A stretch of 20,366 nt of DNA from the NCBI GenBank assembly GCA_034437895.1, contig DAOTTO010000209.1, forward strand, positions 1-20,366, given 5' to 3'. Shown here piece after piece: positions 1 to 6,802 of the stretch. The notes beneath the pieces are model-generated. The model saw only the letters and a program-made list of their open reading frames with translations, was not told the DNA's origin and did no database searches. Position 1 is the first letter of the stretch, and the number at the start of each line of letters is the position of its first letter. The position numbers and the translations under genes were made by a program. Origin of the DNA: JANRLJ01 sp034437895. Its GTDB lineage: Bacteria; Chloroflexota; Anaerolineae; Aggregatilineales; Phototrophicaceae.

Positions 1-100
1 ACCCCACCCCTAAATCCCCTCCCCATTGCATGGAGAGGGGACTTCAAGATGCGTTTTTCTCCCCCTCTCCAAGTATTGGAGAGGGGGCCGGGGGGTGAGG
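1..100. repeat. GC-rich composite hairpin repeat (interspersed type)
   Basis: Contains a perfect 12-bp stem, CCCCCTCTCCAA (61-72) and TTGGAGAGGGGG (76-87), with the 3-nt loop GTA. A second, less perfect C-run/G-run pair lies at 17-41. The outer arms, the C-rich start and the GGGGGGTGAGG at 90-100, are also roughly complementary. No ORF fits. From memory, similar C-rich/G-rich hairpins are scattered through Chloroflexota genomes; that association is not tested here. It lies beyond the 3' end of the leftward gene and could also act as a terminator. Confidence 0.7.
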
Positions 101-133
101 TAAGCGAAAGTCCTGAACATAATACGGTCATGC

Positions 134-190
134 GTAGGGGCGCACGGATGTGTGAGCCGTGCCGGGAACGACACATAGGTCGTTCCCTAC
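134..190. repeat. Two-hairpin repeat enclosed by an outer GTAGGG/CCCTAC stem
   Basis: Outer arms GTAGGG (134-139) and CCCTAC (185-190) can pair. Inside are hairpin A, GCACGG (142-147) with CCGTGC (157-162), and hairpin B, GGGAACGAC (164-172) with GTCGTTCCC (179-187) and loop ACATAG. The last three bases of B compete with the outer stem. The core of hairpin B recurs at 2371-2392 with 19 of 22 identical positions, so this is a family, not a chance fold. It lies just over 100 nt beyond the stop of the leftward gene at 295. Confidence 0.65.
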
Positions 191-294
191 AGTTACCCAA
201 TTAATTTTTTTAAGCTGCATTAAAGGTTTCAAATTGCCAGCTAGCTCTGGGTTTTGAACCTAGAATAAACGCCTTCTGATTAACCGCGTCCTTG
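191..294. other. Intergenic, nothing further recognised
   Basis: AT-richer spacer between the repeats and the stop codon of the leftward gene. No ORF of interest and no U-tract terminator is visible. A T-arm-like fold occurs on the minus strand around 245-265, but no complete tRNA can be built around it. Confidence 0.5.
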
Positions 295-1776
295 TCAGCG
301 ATTATTGATGGCATTCACGAGGTCGGTGACGTTGTTGAATGCGCTGTCGGCAAGTTGCGCGACTTGCTGCCCCCGTGAAAGCTGTGCTGTGAGTGTGTTC
401 GTCTGGCAGGCCTCCGTAAATGTCGTCCACCCTTGCCGCAGCAGATCAAGCCCGAGATTCAGTTGTGCAACGGCTTCTTGCAGGGTTGGCACAACCTGAA
501 GTACATCGCTTGGGACTGCGCCATAATTTTCTGGAATGGCGGGTGGTGGCAAGCGACAAGCATCTGTCGCCCCGCTGTTCGCTACATCCGTCCAATACTG
601 GAGGAGCAGAGACCGAGCGCCTTCACGCCCACTTACTGCATCAAGAATGCCGTTGAGGTCGCGCAGATACGAATTAATAATCACTGGATTGAGCGTTGGT
701 GTAGGTTCAATCGTCGCTGTTGGACTGGCAGTAGGCGACTCTGTGACTTCACTTGTGACTTCTGGCAGAGGGGTAGCAGTGGGAATGGCACTTTGGCGGA
801 GTTCTTCAGCCGTTGTTTGCAAAGTCGTTTCGATGTTCGTCAAATCATCAAGGATGACGGGCAAATCGCGGTTCGCATCAGTAATATCCACAGGAAGCGG
901 CTGACGGGCAAGCTGGCAGCTTGCGTCGAAATCGGCCTGAATATTGGAAAGTGTGTTGATGGCAGTATTCAGGTTACCTGCTATTCCGGCGATTTCAGGA
1001 AATTCCGCCTGCGTTTGCGAAGGTAGGGTATAAGACAACGGCTTATTGAAAGTATAGGCACAGTTGATATCGGTAGGCGGTTGCGCTGCGGCGGCAGTGT
1101 ATTGACGTTGAATTTCTTCCGCATCGCTGCGGACTTGGGCGACGCGCTGCTGCATAGCGCTCACTTCATTCAGTGCGATTCCTAGTGGGCTGGTGGGGTT
1201 AATCGTAGGCAGTGCATTGTTATTGTCGGTGACTTCATTTGCGCCGCCAGTACTGTCATTCATAACGAGTACATTTGCTACAGTCAGAACGACCAACGTC
1301 AGCACCAAAATGCCTTGCAAAAGTATTAAAGTTCGGGCGGGGATGCGTTTACGTTTGCCGCGATCACCGCTTAGGACGATTCCCTCTAAAAGTTCCCGAA
1401 TAAGACTGTTGTCCTGATGTTGAAGGGCATCAGCAACAGGTTCATCCTCGCCACGCTCAATCGCCTGATCCAACGCCTTGAACATCCCCAGCGCGTATTC
1501 CGCCGCTTTCTGAATTTTCTTATCTTTCTCGCCTTTATACACTTTTCGCAAGACCGTAATGGCTTTGGGTGCGCCGGATTCTCCGAGCCAGTAGGCGGCT
1601 TCGATGCGAGTTTGGGTTTCTTCTTTGCGAGAGAGGAGCAGCTTCATTTTTTGATCAACCATCGCGTCAAAGCGCTCAATGGCTTGATCTGGGTCGTTTT
1701 CGTCAACGGCGCTAAGATCGTCGTCGAAATCGTCAAGACCATCGAGATCGTCATCAAATTCAAAATCTTTGGACAT
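295..1776 (-). CDS. HEAT-like repeat, single-pass membrane protein with extracytoplasmic C-terminal region
   Basis: I do not recognise a named family for this 493-residue protein. Residues 1-32 are strongly acidic (runs of Asp). Residues 35-105 look like one or two HEAT/PBS-type helical repeats (AAYWLGESGAPKAITVLRKV). A basic stretch (KRKRIPAR, 141-148) precedes one hydrophobic helix at 149-172, which predicts N-in/C-out topology. Residues 173-493 are largely helical, contain a few Cys, and are split by a Pro/Thr/Ser-rich linker near 345-375 of the kind common in exported Chloroflexota proteins. The ATG at 1776 follows a GGAG with 5-nt spacing. It is divergent from the NUDIX gene. The layout suggests a cytoplasmic adaptor face linked to an outside sensor or stalk; this is inference. 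Confidence 0.85.
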   Translation of the reverse strand: MSKDFEFDDDLDGLDDFDDDLSAVDENDPDQAIERFDAMVDQKMKLLLSRKEETQTRIEAAYWLGESGAPKAITVLRKVYKGEKDKKIQKAAEYALGMFKALDQAIERGEDEPVADALQHQDNSLIRELLEGIVLSGDRGKRKRIPARTLILLQGILVLTLVVLTVANVLVMNDSTGGANEVTDNNNALPTINPTSPLGIALNEVSAMQQRVAQVRSDAEEIQRQYTAAAAQPPTDINCAYTFNKPLSYTLPSQTQAEFPEIAGIAGNLNTAINTLSNIQADFDASCQLARQPLPVDITDANRDLPVILDDLTNIETTLQTTAEELRQSAIPTATPLPEVTSEVTESPTASPTATIEPTPTLNPVIINSYLRDLNGILDAVSGREGARSLLLQYWTDVANSGATDACRLPPPAIPENYGAVPSDVLQVVPTLQEAVAQLNLGLDLLRQGWTTFTEACQTNTLTAQLSRGQQVAQLADSAFNNVTDLVNAINNR

Positions 1777-1905
1777 GGCGGCTCCGCTTTCTGGATGCTG
1801 GAAAGTACGTAATAATGATAAGTCATCTTAAGCAATCCGAAAAGTCATCGTAGGGAAGGCGTATGGTAATATCGACCAAAAATTGTAAACGAGAGGAAAT
1901 AAATA

Positions 1906-2349
1906 GTGAAACCCGGCAAAATTAGAGCATTGGCTTTATGTATTTTTCGGCACGGTAGCCGAATCTTGGTGGCGGAAGGCTATGATGTCGTAAAAGATCA
2001 AGTCTTTTATCGTCCTATCGGCGGCAAAATCGAATTTGGGGAACGCGGTGCGGAAACAGTTGCGCGGGAAGTGCGTGAAGAAATTCATGAGGAAGTCAAA
2101 GACATGCGTTATCTCATCACGCTCGAAAGCATCTTCACGTTTGATGGGCAGCCGGGCCATGAAATTGTCTTGGTTTATGATGGTAAATTTGTGGATGAGG
2201 CCGTCTACGAGATGGACAGCATAGAAGCAGTTGATGAAGATGGCGAATATCTATTCATCGCTGTCTGGAAAGAACTGGAAGATTTTCTCTATGGGTCGGA
2301 ACCGCTTTATCCAGAAGGGCTGTATGAATTTTTGGAAAAACGGCGCTAG
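1906..2349 (+). CDS. NUDIX hydrolase
   Basis: A 147-residue single-domain NUDIX protein, which would hydrolyse a nucleoside diphosphate linked to another moiety. The NUDIX box is visible at residues 40-62: Gly40, five residues, Glu46, seven residues, then REVREE (54-59). The box glycine near its end is His61 and the following hydrophobic is Glu62, so the match is good but not perfect; the metal-binding Glu cluster is intact. Length is typical of the small MutT/ADP-ribose-type members. The start is GTG, with GAGAGG ending 9 nt upstream; no better in-frame ATG precedes the first beta strand. The C-terminus (FLYGSEPLYPEGLYEFL) resembles small NUDIX proteins of unknown substrate. Substrate cannot be assigned from sequence. 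Confidence 0.92.
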   Translation: MKPGKIRALALCIFRHGSRILVAEGYDVVKDQVFYRPIGGKIEFGERGAETVAREVREEIHEEVKDMRYLITLESIFTFDGQPGHEIVLVYDGKFVDEAVYEMDSIEAVDEDGEYLFIAVWKELEDFLYGSEPLYPEGLYEFLEKRR

Positions 2350-2365
2350 GGTGTGAGGATGTGTT

Positions 2366-2397
2366 TATACGGAGCGACACCTACGTCGTTCCGTATA
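2366..2397. repeat. Hairpin repeat, second copy; possible bidirectional terminator
   Basis: TATACGGAGCGAC (2366-2378) pairs with GTCGTTCCGTATA (2385-2397), 13 bp with one G:T wobble and loop ACCTAC. It lies 17 nt after the NUDIX stop and between convergent genes, so it may stop transcription although no U-tract follows. Its 22-nt core matches 19 of 22 positions of the hairpin at 165-186, and both copies have GGATGTGT a short distance upstream (146-153 and 2357-2364). Confidence 0.6.
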
Positions 2398-2449
2398 CCA
2401 ATCAAAATAGACATTGTTAGGGGAAGGTAGTGGCACTCTATAGGTCGTT

Positions 2450-3184
2450 TTAGCTGAATAAGAGCGATAAACTCGTATATAACAACACAGCAATTAGCGA
2501 CCAGTCGAACACTTTAGGATTCATCCAGCCGATAATTTTGCGCCCCGTCCATACGCCGACTGGGATGATCGGCAAAATCCAGATAATACTCAAGATCAGG
2601 TTGAGATCAAGCACGTCGTTTCCTAGCAGTAAGTACATTGGGACTTTGAGGAGGTTGATGACAAAGAAAAGGAGCGTTACCGTACCGATAAAACTGGCTG
2701 GCTCGATTTTTTGCAATAAAAGATAAGCTGTGGAAGGTGGGCCGCCTAGATTCGCCAGTGTGGAGGCAAATCCGCTTGCTCCTCCTGCCAAATAGCCATG
2801 CCAATCACGCGGCTGATATTCGACACTTCGGAGCGAATCGCTGGCGAGTTTGTAGACGATCACTCCCAAGGTGAAGATGCCGACGACTTTTTTGAGGATG
2901 TCTTCGGGAAGTATCTTGAGAAAAAACGCGCCGATAACAATGCCGACAACAGCCATAGGCAGCAGCAGACGGATGTAGCGCATATCCCACTGTTTCCAGT
3001 AGTAGCGCATAGCGAAAATGTCAGCGAACATGAGGAGGGGTAAAGTCAGCCCGACGGCTTGCTTAAGCCCCATTGTTTGACTCAGCAGCGGCAGTGCCAG
3101 CGCAACCGAAATCGGCCCACCGACCCCGCCTTTAGATAGGCCGATCAAAAATCCGACGATCAAAATGAGGATGCGCCAATCCAT
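2450..3184 (-). CDS. TauE/SafE (TSUP) family membrane permease
   Basis: A 244-residue polytopic protein with about seven to eight hydrophobic segments. The N-terminal repeat has the family pattern of a helix followed by a Gly-rich motif (GLSKGGVGGPISVALALP), and the second half repeats it (GGASGFASTLANLGGPPSTA). This internal two-fold repeat with GG-P motifs is characteristic of TSUP carriers, which move sulfite, sulfoacetate, taurine-derived or other organic anions across the cytoplasmic membrane. The length is typical. Start ATG at 3184 gives a first membrane helix immediately; an AGGG lies 11 nt upstream. It is divergent from the XRE regulator, which could control it. A sulfite link to the molybdopterin oxidoreductase at 10454 is tempting but unsupported by linkage. 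Confidence 0.88.
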   Translation of the reverse strand: MDWRILILIVGFLIGLSKGGVGGPISVALALPLLSQTMGLKQAVGLTLPLLMFADIFAMRYYWKQWDMRYIRLLLPMAVVGIVIGAFFLKILPEDILKKVVGIFTLGVIVYKLASDSLRSVEYQPRDWHGYLAGGASGFASTLANLGGPPSTAYLLLQKIEPASFIGTVTLLFFVINLLKVPMYLLLGNDVLDLNLILSIIWILPIIPVGVWTGRKIIGWMNPKVFDWSLIAVLLYTSLSLLFS

Positions 3185-3230
3185 CGTATTCTTTACCCTA
3201 ACTACAGATTAAAGGGCGCGGTGACTTTGT

Positions 3231-3259
3231 TTGAACTGCGCCTAACTATAAACTATACT
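3231..3259 (+). promoter_or_regulatory. Candidate sigma-70-type promoter for the XRE gene
   Basis: TTGAAC at 3231-3236 and TATACT at 3254-3259 are separated by exactly 17 nt. Predicted transcription start is near 3266. The -10 box runs into the large palindrome at 3256-3292, as expected for a repressor-controlled promoter. Confidence 0.5.
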
Positions 3260-3292
3260 AGCATAACGCCTGTGAATAGGCTTATGCTAGTA
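3256..3292. promoter_or_regulatory. Long palindrome, candidate operator over the XRE promoter
   Basis: TACTAGCATAA plus GCCT (3256-3271, with one extra C at 3267) is the reverse complement of AGGC plus TTATGCTAGTA (3278-3292), giving 15 paired positions, one bulge and a 6-nt centre GTGAAT. It overlaps the -10 box and the predicted start site. It is not followed by a T-run, so a terminator is unlikely. The best reading is an operator for the XRE protein encoded 54 nt downstream, possibly also affecting the divergent permease; binding is inference. Confidence 0.5.
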
Positions 3293-3345
3293 CCACAAGA
3301 TTTTTAAATTCTCGCAGCCTGTTAAGAGAAAAGCGATTATGTTTT

Positions 3346-3624
3346 ATGACGGAATCAAATCAACCCCCACTCATTAATTATGACCGCCAGCGCTTTGGGA
3401 AAGCGGTCCGCATCTTTCGCGGGGATGAAAATCATCATGATTTTGCCGAGCGTATGGGGTTTAGCGCTGCCGTCCTTTCACGCATAGAACGCGGCAAAGT
3501 GGTTGAAGCTGAATCAGTTTTGCTCGTTTGTGAGGCGATGCAGGTCACATTAGAACAATTTCCAGCGGGGGCAGTGGGTCGGAAGTTGATCGAAAAGCCT
3601 GCAGATGATAATGAAAATGAGTAA
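3346..3624 (+). CDS. XRE/Cro-type helix-turn-helix regulator
   Basis: A 92-residue DNA-binding protein. The HTH_3-like fold covers roughly residues 10-62: the helix RFGKAVRIFRGD, then the scaffold helix DFAERMGFS, then the recognition region SAAVLSRIERGK, which matches the usual S-x-x-S-R-I-E-R-G pattern of the family, followed by the hydrophobic closing helices (LLVCEAMQVTLEQF). The remaining tail is short and polar, so there is no separate ligand domain. ATG at 3346 is preferred because the nearby ATG at 3339 is out of frame and stops early; the ribosome binding site is weak (AAGAGA). It probably represses its own promoter through the palindrome at 3256-3292. The TPR gene follows on the same strand after 170 nt. 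Confidence 0.88.
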   Translation: MTESNQPPLINYDRQRFGKAVRIFRGDENHHDFAERMGFSAAVLSRIERGKVVEAESVLLVCEAMQVTLEQFPAGAVGRKLIEKPADDNENE

Positions 3625-3719
3625 AATCGTCAGAAGTTGTAATGTTGGATATACTCTGCTCTAATAAAAAGAAATTCGTAAACTCTCATTTATGAACCTA
3701 ACTTAGACATATAGATAGG

Positions 3720-3747
3720 TTGCGTTATTAGTAGAATATGTTAAAAT
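3720..3747 (+). promoter_or_regulatory. Possible promoter of the TPR gene
   Basis: TTGCGT (3720-3725) and TAAAAT (3742-3747) are spaced by 16 nt, about 48 nt before the preferred ATG at 3795. The surrounding 170-nt gap after the XRE gene is AT-rich and carries no terminator, so read-through from the XRE promoter is also possible. Confidence 0.35.
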
Positions 3748-3794
3748 GTAACCACTTTTGACTTATAGGCTTATTTGGATTGAACAGGTGTGCG

Positions 3795-4973
3795 ATGACT
3801 TCAAAGATTGATTGGCTAGACCAAATCCACGAGAACTACAACAAAACCGAGTGGTTAAGCCAAAATGCAGGGCAAATTTATGATGTCATAGCGACATCAG
3901 TGAATAACGACGATACGGCTTCGTATGCGTTTGATGCTCTGCTGTTGGTTTACCCACATATCTTGACTTTGGGCGATATGAAGCGATGGGGTAAACTGAT
4001 TCATGAAGTCTTGAATACCGCCTTAAAATTTCATGCTAAACAGCCTTATGCGGGTGAATGGAATACCATCGAGCAGTTATATTTGACATCTGGGCAAAGC
4101 AAATCGCCGGAGACCGCTTTTAACAAACCGGTACGCCGCGCTACCCGCCGTCAGAATCCCCGTGCCATTTTAGACTCTTATATCGGCCTTTTTAAATTGC
4201 AGGTTTACCGCCAATCTGATCTCTCTAAGCCGGAAATTATTAACAGCGTGCTGGATTTAGCGCGTCAGGTCAATAATCCACAGCTTTATACGCGCTTGTA
4301 TCAAGCCTTGGCGTATGCCTATCATTTCTGGGGCGATCACGACAAAGCGATTGATCGGGGGCAACTTGCTTACAACTACTGGACAAAAAATAATAACGAT
4401 ACCGAAGCCGGCTTAAGCGCTTATATCATCGCCGCGAGTTATCGTGCGCTGGAACAACTCGATCAAGCGCTTTCATGGATGGAAGTTGCATCGGGGTATC
4501 TTGCGAAAACAGAACTTGTTCAGCAGTATTTCATCGTCGTGGCTGAAACTGGGTCGATTTACCTAATGTGGGAAGAATATACTGTTGCTCAACAGTGGTA
4601 TGACATTGCCTACAATGAAGCGCTAAAATTAAACGATCCACTTTGTATCGCTTTTGCACAACATTGTCTTGGTATGGCGCAAACATTTTTGGATCAATAT
4701 GAATCGGCTGATGATAATCTGACGAAATCGCTTGCTTTTTGGGAGCAGACCCATGATGAGCGTCAATTAGCCCATATTTATCATACAATCGCCTATTTAG
4801 AAGGTAGACGCGGAAACAAACCAAAGGCATTAGAATATCTAACAATATCGGAAAAAGTCACAGAAAACTTATCAGATATTCCTGCGCGTGATTACCATAC
4901 CAAAAAAATCAATACCCTCAAACGTGCTATCGAAAATAACCAAGACCTTACGACGCTCTCTGCAAACGATTAA
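3795..4973 (+). CDS. TPR-repeat protein
   Basis: A 392-residue, entirely helical soluble protein. From about residue 135 onward the TPR pattern repeats at 34-40 residue intervals, for example AYAYHFWGDHDKAIDRG, ASYRALEQLDQALSWM, GSIYLMWEEYTVAQQWY, GMAQTFLDQYESADDNL and IAYLEGRRGNKPKALEYL. The first 130 residues are also helical but less regular. There is no signal peptide or membrane segment and no recognisable enzymatic domain. The ATG at 3795 has AGGTG 4 nt upstream and is preferred over the in-frame TTG at 3780. It follows the XRE regulator; separate HTH and TPR proteins resemble a split form of the HTH-TPR regulators (PlcR/Rgg style) or the Rap proteins, but the functional link is inference. 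It is closed by the terminator at 4993. Confidence 0.85.
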   Translation: MTSKIDWLDQIHENYNKTEWLSQNAGQIYDVIATSVNNDDTASYAFDALLLVYPHILTLGDMKRWGKLIHEVLNTALKFHAKQPYAGEWNTIEQLYLTSGQSKSPETAFNKPVRRATRRQNPRAILDSYIGLFKLQVYRQSDLSKPEIINSVLDLARQVNNPQLYTRLYQALAYAYHFWGDHDKAIDRGQLAYNYWTKNNNDTEAGLSAYIIAASYRALEQLDQALSWMEVASGYLAKTELVQQYFIVVAETGSIYLMWEEYTVAQQWYDIAYNEALKLNDPLCIAFAQHCLGMAQTFLDQYESADDNLTKSLAFWEQTHDERQLAHIYHTIAYLEGRRGNKPKALEYLTISEKVTENLSDIPARDYHTKKINTLKRAIENNQDLTTLSAND

Positions 4974-4992
4974 CTTCGATGATTTATCTATA

Positions 4993-5035
4993 AAAAACAC
5001 GTTAGCCCTTCATAAAAAAGGGCTGACGTGTTTTT
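4993..5035. terminator. Strong bidirectional intrinsic terminator
   Basis: The 18-nt arm at 4993-5010 (A5, CACGTTAGCCCTT) pairs with 5018-5035 (AAGGGCTGACGTG, T5) with a single T:G wobble and a 7-nt loop. A-run and T-run at the two ends make it a terminator for the TPR gene on plus and equally for the tiny ORF at 5062-5103 on minus. Confidence 0.9.
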
Positions 5036-5061
5036 GCATTCTGAAAAAGTTTATTTGAAAA

Positions 5062-5103
5062 TTATGCAGCGGGTGGAATGGTTGGGGGATATGCACCGAA
5101 CAT
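5062..5103 (-). CDS. Possible 13-residue peptide gene
   Basis: On the minus strand AAAGGAGA (5111-5118) sits 8 nt before an ATG at 5103. This opens a 13-codon frame, MFGAYPPTIPPAA, ending in TAA at 5062-5064, and 26 nt later comes the terminator at 5035-4993. The Shine-Dalgarno is among the best in the window, and the order SD, short ORF, terminator is that of a complete small transcription unit. The peptide is Pro/Ala-rich, has no Cys, and has no signal sequence. I see no convincing promoter. Against it: an ORF this short occurs often by chance. It could be a leader or signalling peptide, or nothing; the adjoining TPR protein makes the first two worth testing. Confidence 0.35.
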   Translation of the reverse strand: MFGAYPPTIPPAA

Positions 5104-5335
5104 TTTGCCATCTCCTTTGCTTGATTGCTAATCTCATCGATAGACCTAGCATCTCAAATTGGAGGGTGGGCTGTCTTTAGTTTTCGGACTCGGAACGGAC
5201 ACAGAACGGACATCTTGCGTTGAGCATCTGCATGGCAGCAGCAGGGCAAGCGTCGGTTAACCAACTTGGAAAGAATGACGATTCGCCGTATAGTGGGGTG
5301 AATAGCGAAATTTTGACCGTGAAGGCAAGTGTCCG
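5104..5335. other. Intergenic region upstream of the CARDB-like gene
   Basis: Part of a 362-nt stretch between the TPR stop and the next confident start. Apart from the tiny minus-strand ORF and its ribosome binding site, I see only a Cys-containing minus-strand open frame (ending with a CPFC motif near 5190) without a plausible start, and the AAGG used by the gene at 5336. No repeat or RNA fold stands out. Confidence 0.4.
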
Positions 5336-6733
5336 ATGAGCAGGCTGATTGTGCGTTTTTCCGCGCCGCTTTTTTTTATAGTGGCATTGTTCATATCGTT
5401 CCATGCGCCGCTTTACGCGCAGCAAACTGATGTTACGCCACCCGACTACCGGATTAATGCCGAAGTCGCGCTTTCTGATGACCAGAGTGAGATTATTATT
5501 ACGCTGACGGTCTATAACTCAGGTGGGCCAGCCGAGGTAGTTGCCAGCATTGTGCTGCTCAATCTGCGCGATGGCAGCCTGATTACGCCCGAAACGATAG
5601 AGACTGTACGGCCTTTGGGCAGTGCGGATAATGAAGAAATTACGCTGCGAATCCCGGTGGCACTTTTTCCGCCGGGGAGTGGGCAATCGCTGCAAATTTC
5701 GGTAGGCATCGGCGAAATTGAAGCAGAAGATGCGCCGAGCAGCCAGAATAATCGCGGCGGCGTTCTGGTGACGATCCCTAATTATGATCCTGCGCTGCAA
5801 GTCATCCCTACATCTACGCCTGTTGAAGACTCAGGACGCAAGATTACGCTGCCGTTCATTAATCGCACGATTGACCTTGCCGATCCGACGCAGGCCTTAG
5901 CCTTGGCAGGGGTAACGGCTGCCAGCGGCCTCATGCTCATCATTCTTGGCTTGATCTTACGGCTGATGTTCCGGCGGACCCCTGCCTTCGGGAATTGGCA
6001 GCCACCCTATGCGACGATGCCACCGCTTGACCCGAATTCCACTTATGGACGGCGGCAGCTTTGGCAGCAGCACGCGCAAAATAATGCCCTACCTTTGCCT
6101 TGTAAGGAGGGGGGGATTCATGCCCGTAAAGTGCTGCTTGGGATGGATGGCTATTATCTTTCCGGTTGGAAGATCAAAGCCGCCCGTATGACGCAGTATG
6201 ATATGTATGGACGGGTGGCACGAAGCCAAATTTTCGCCGCGCCGGGGCAGCTTCAGCGCTTAAACCGCATCGCCCACAAAAGTCATGGGCTGGATGCACA
6301 AAAAATGATGCGGCGGGTGCGGCCTGTAGCAAGGTCATTGGCGCGGCAGTTTAAAACGAAGGTCAACAAACGCAGTGCTATGTTGCCAATCGCCTTAGAT
6401 GTGCGTTTTCAGGGGACACACGGCGAGGTGCGGATTCTGTTTGAGCTGTATCAATGTGGGCAAGGCCAACTGCATCAAATCGACATTTGGGAACCGGAAA
6501 TGACGGTAGTGGGGCGGGCAATCCAAGAAAGCTATACGCTGACGATTTTTGGGCAAACGGGGAACGAGTCTTATAAAGATTTCAAGAATCGGTTGCAGGA
6601 AGACATCACACGGGTGTTGGCGGATATGCTGCTTTCGCAGGTAGTGATGGCAGGTGCGAGTGCGGGAGCAGCGCCAGAAACGGCTGCGCGGACACAGCCT
6701 GTTCAAATTAACAGCGAATCGGAGTTTATGTAA
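5336..6733 (+). CDS. Exported CARDB-like domain protein with one membrane anchor and a cytoplasmic domain
   Basis: A 465-residue protein. Residues 1-29 are a signal peptide (basic start, hydrophobic core, PLYAQQ cleavage region). Residues 35-145 are beta-rich with the phrase LTVYNSGGPAEVVASIVLL, resembling the CARDB/Ig-like adhesion fold that describes properties of spaced, outside domains. A linker with a PTSTP motif leads to one hydrophobic helix at 187-212 followed by FRR, so the last 250 residues are predicted to be cytoplasmic. That part is alpha/beta, with many Arg/Lys, and I cannot name it. ATG at 5336 has AAGG 10 nt upstream. An N-terminal outside domain with an inside domain suggests a receptor-like or anchoring role; this is inference. 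It ends before the shared terminator at 6750. Confidence 0.85.
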   Translation: MSRLIVRFSAPLFFIVALFISFHAPLYAQQTDVTPPDYRINAEVALSDDQSEIIITLTVYNSGGPAEVVASIVLLNLRDGSLITPETIETVRPLGSADNEEITLRIPVALFPPGSGQSLQISVGIGEIEAEDAPSSQNNRGGVLVTIPNYDPALQVIPTSTPVEDSGRKITLPFINRTIDLADPTQALALAGVTAASGLMLIILGLILRLMFRRTPAFGNWQPPYATMPPLDPNSTYGRRQLWQQHAQNNALPLPCKEGGIHARKVLLGMDGYYLSGWKIKAARMTQYDMYGRVARSQIFAAPGQLQRLNRIAHKSHGLDAQKMMRRVRPVARSLARQFKTKVNKRSAMLPIALDVRFQGTHGEVRILFELYQCGQGQLHQIDIWEPEMTVVGRAIQESYTLTIFGQTGNESYKDFKNRLQEDITRVLADMLLSQVVMAGASAGAAPETAARTQPVQINSESEFM

Positions 6734-6749
6734 AACAAACGAAAAACAA

Positions 6750-6789
6750 AAATGAAATAGGGGGCAAGCGATTGCCCCCTATTTCATTT
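6750..6789. terminator. Bidirectional terminator between convergent genes
   Basis: AAATGAAATAGGGGGCAA (6750-6767) pairs perfectly with TTGCCCCCTATTTCATTT (6772-6789), an 18-bp stem with loop GCGA. It lies 17 nt after the plus gene stop and 14 nt after the minus gene stop, and the A/T-rich base of the stem supplies a U-tract in both directions. Confidence 0.92.
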
Positions 6790-6802
6790 AACGATGATGC
6801 AA

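Noticed and set aside
245..265. T-arm-like sequence on the minus strand (CTAGG, TTCAAAA, CCCAG)
   Set aside because: One mismatch in the stem, no matching acceptor or anticodon arm, and the upstream part would overlap the coding region; not a tRNA.
433..1026. 197-codon plus-strand open frame opposite the HEAT-like gene
   Set aside because: Composition rich in Arg, Cys and Trp, no domain, and the opposite strand is a clear membrane protein; antisense shadow.
5177..5425. 82-codon minus-strand open frame ending in a CPFC motif
   Set aside because: Only one Cys pair, no plausible ribosome binding site, and it overlaps the signal peptide of the gene at 5336.
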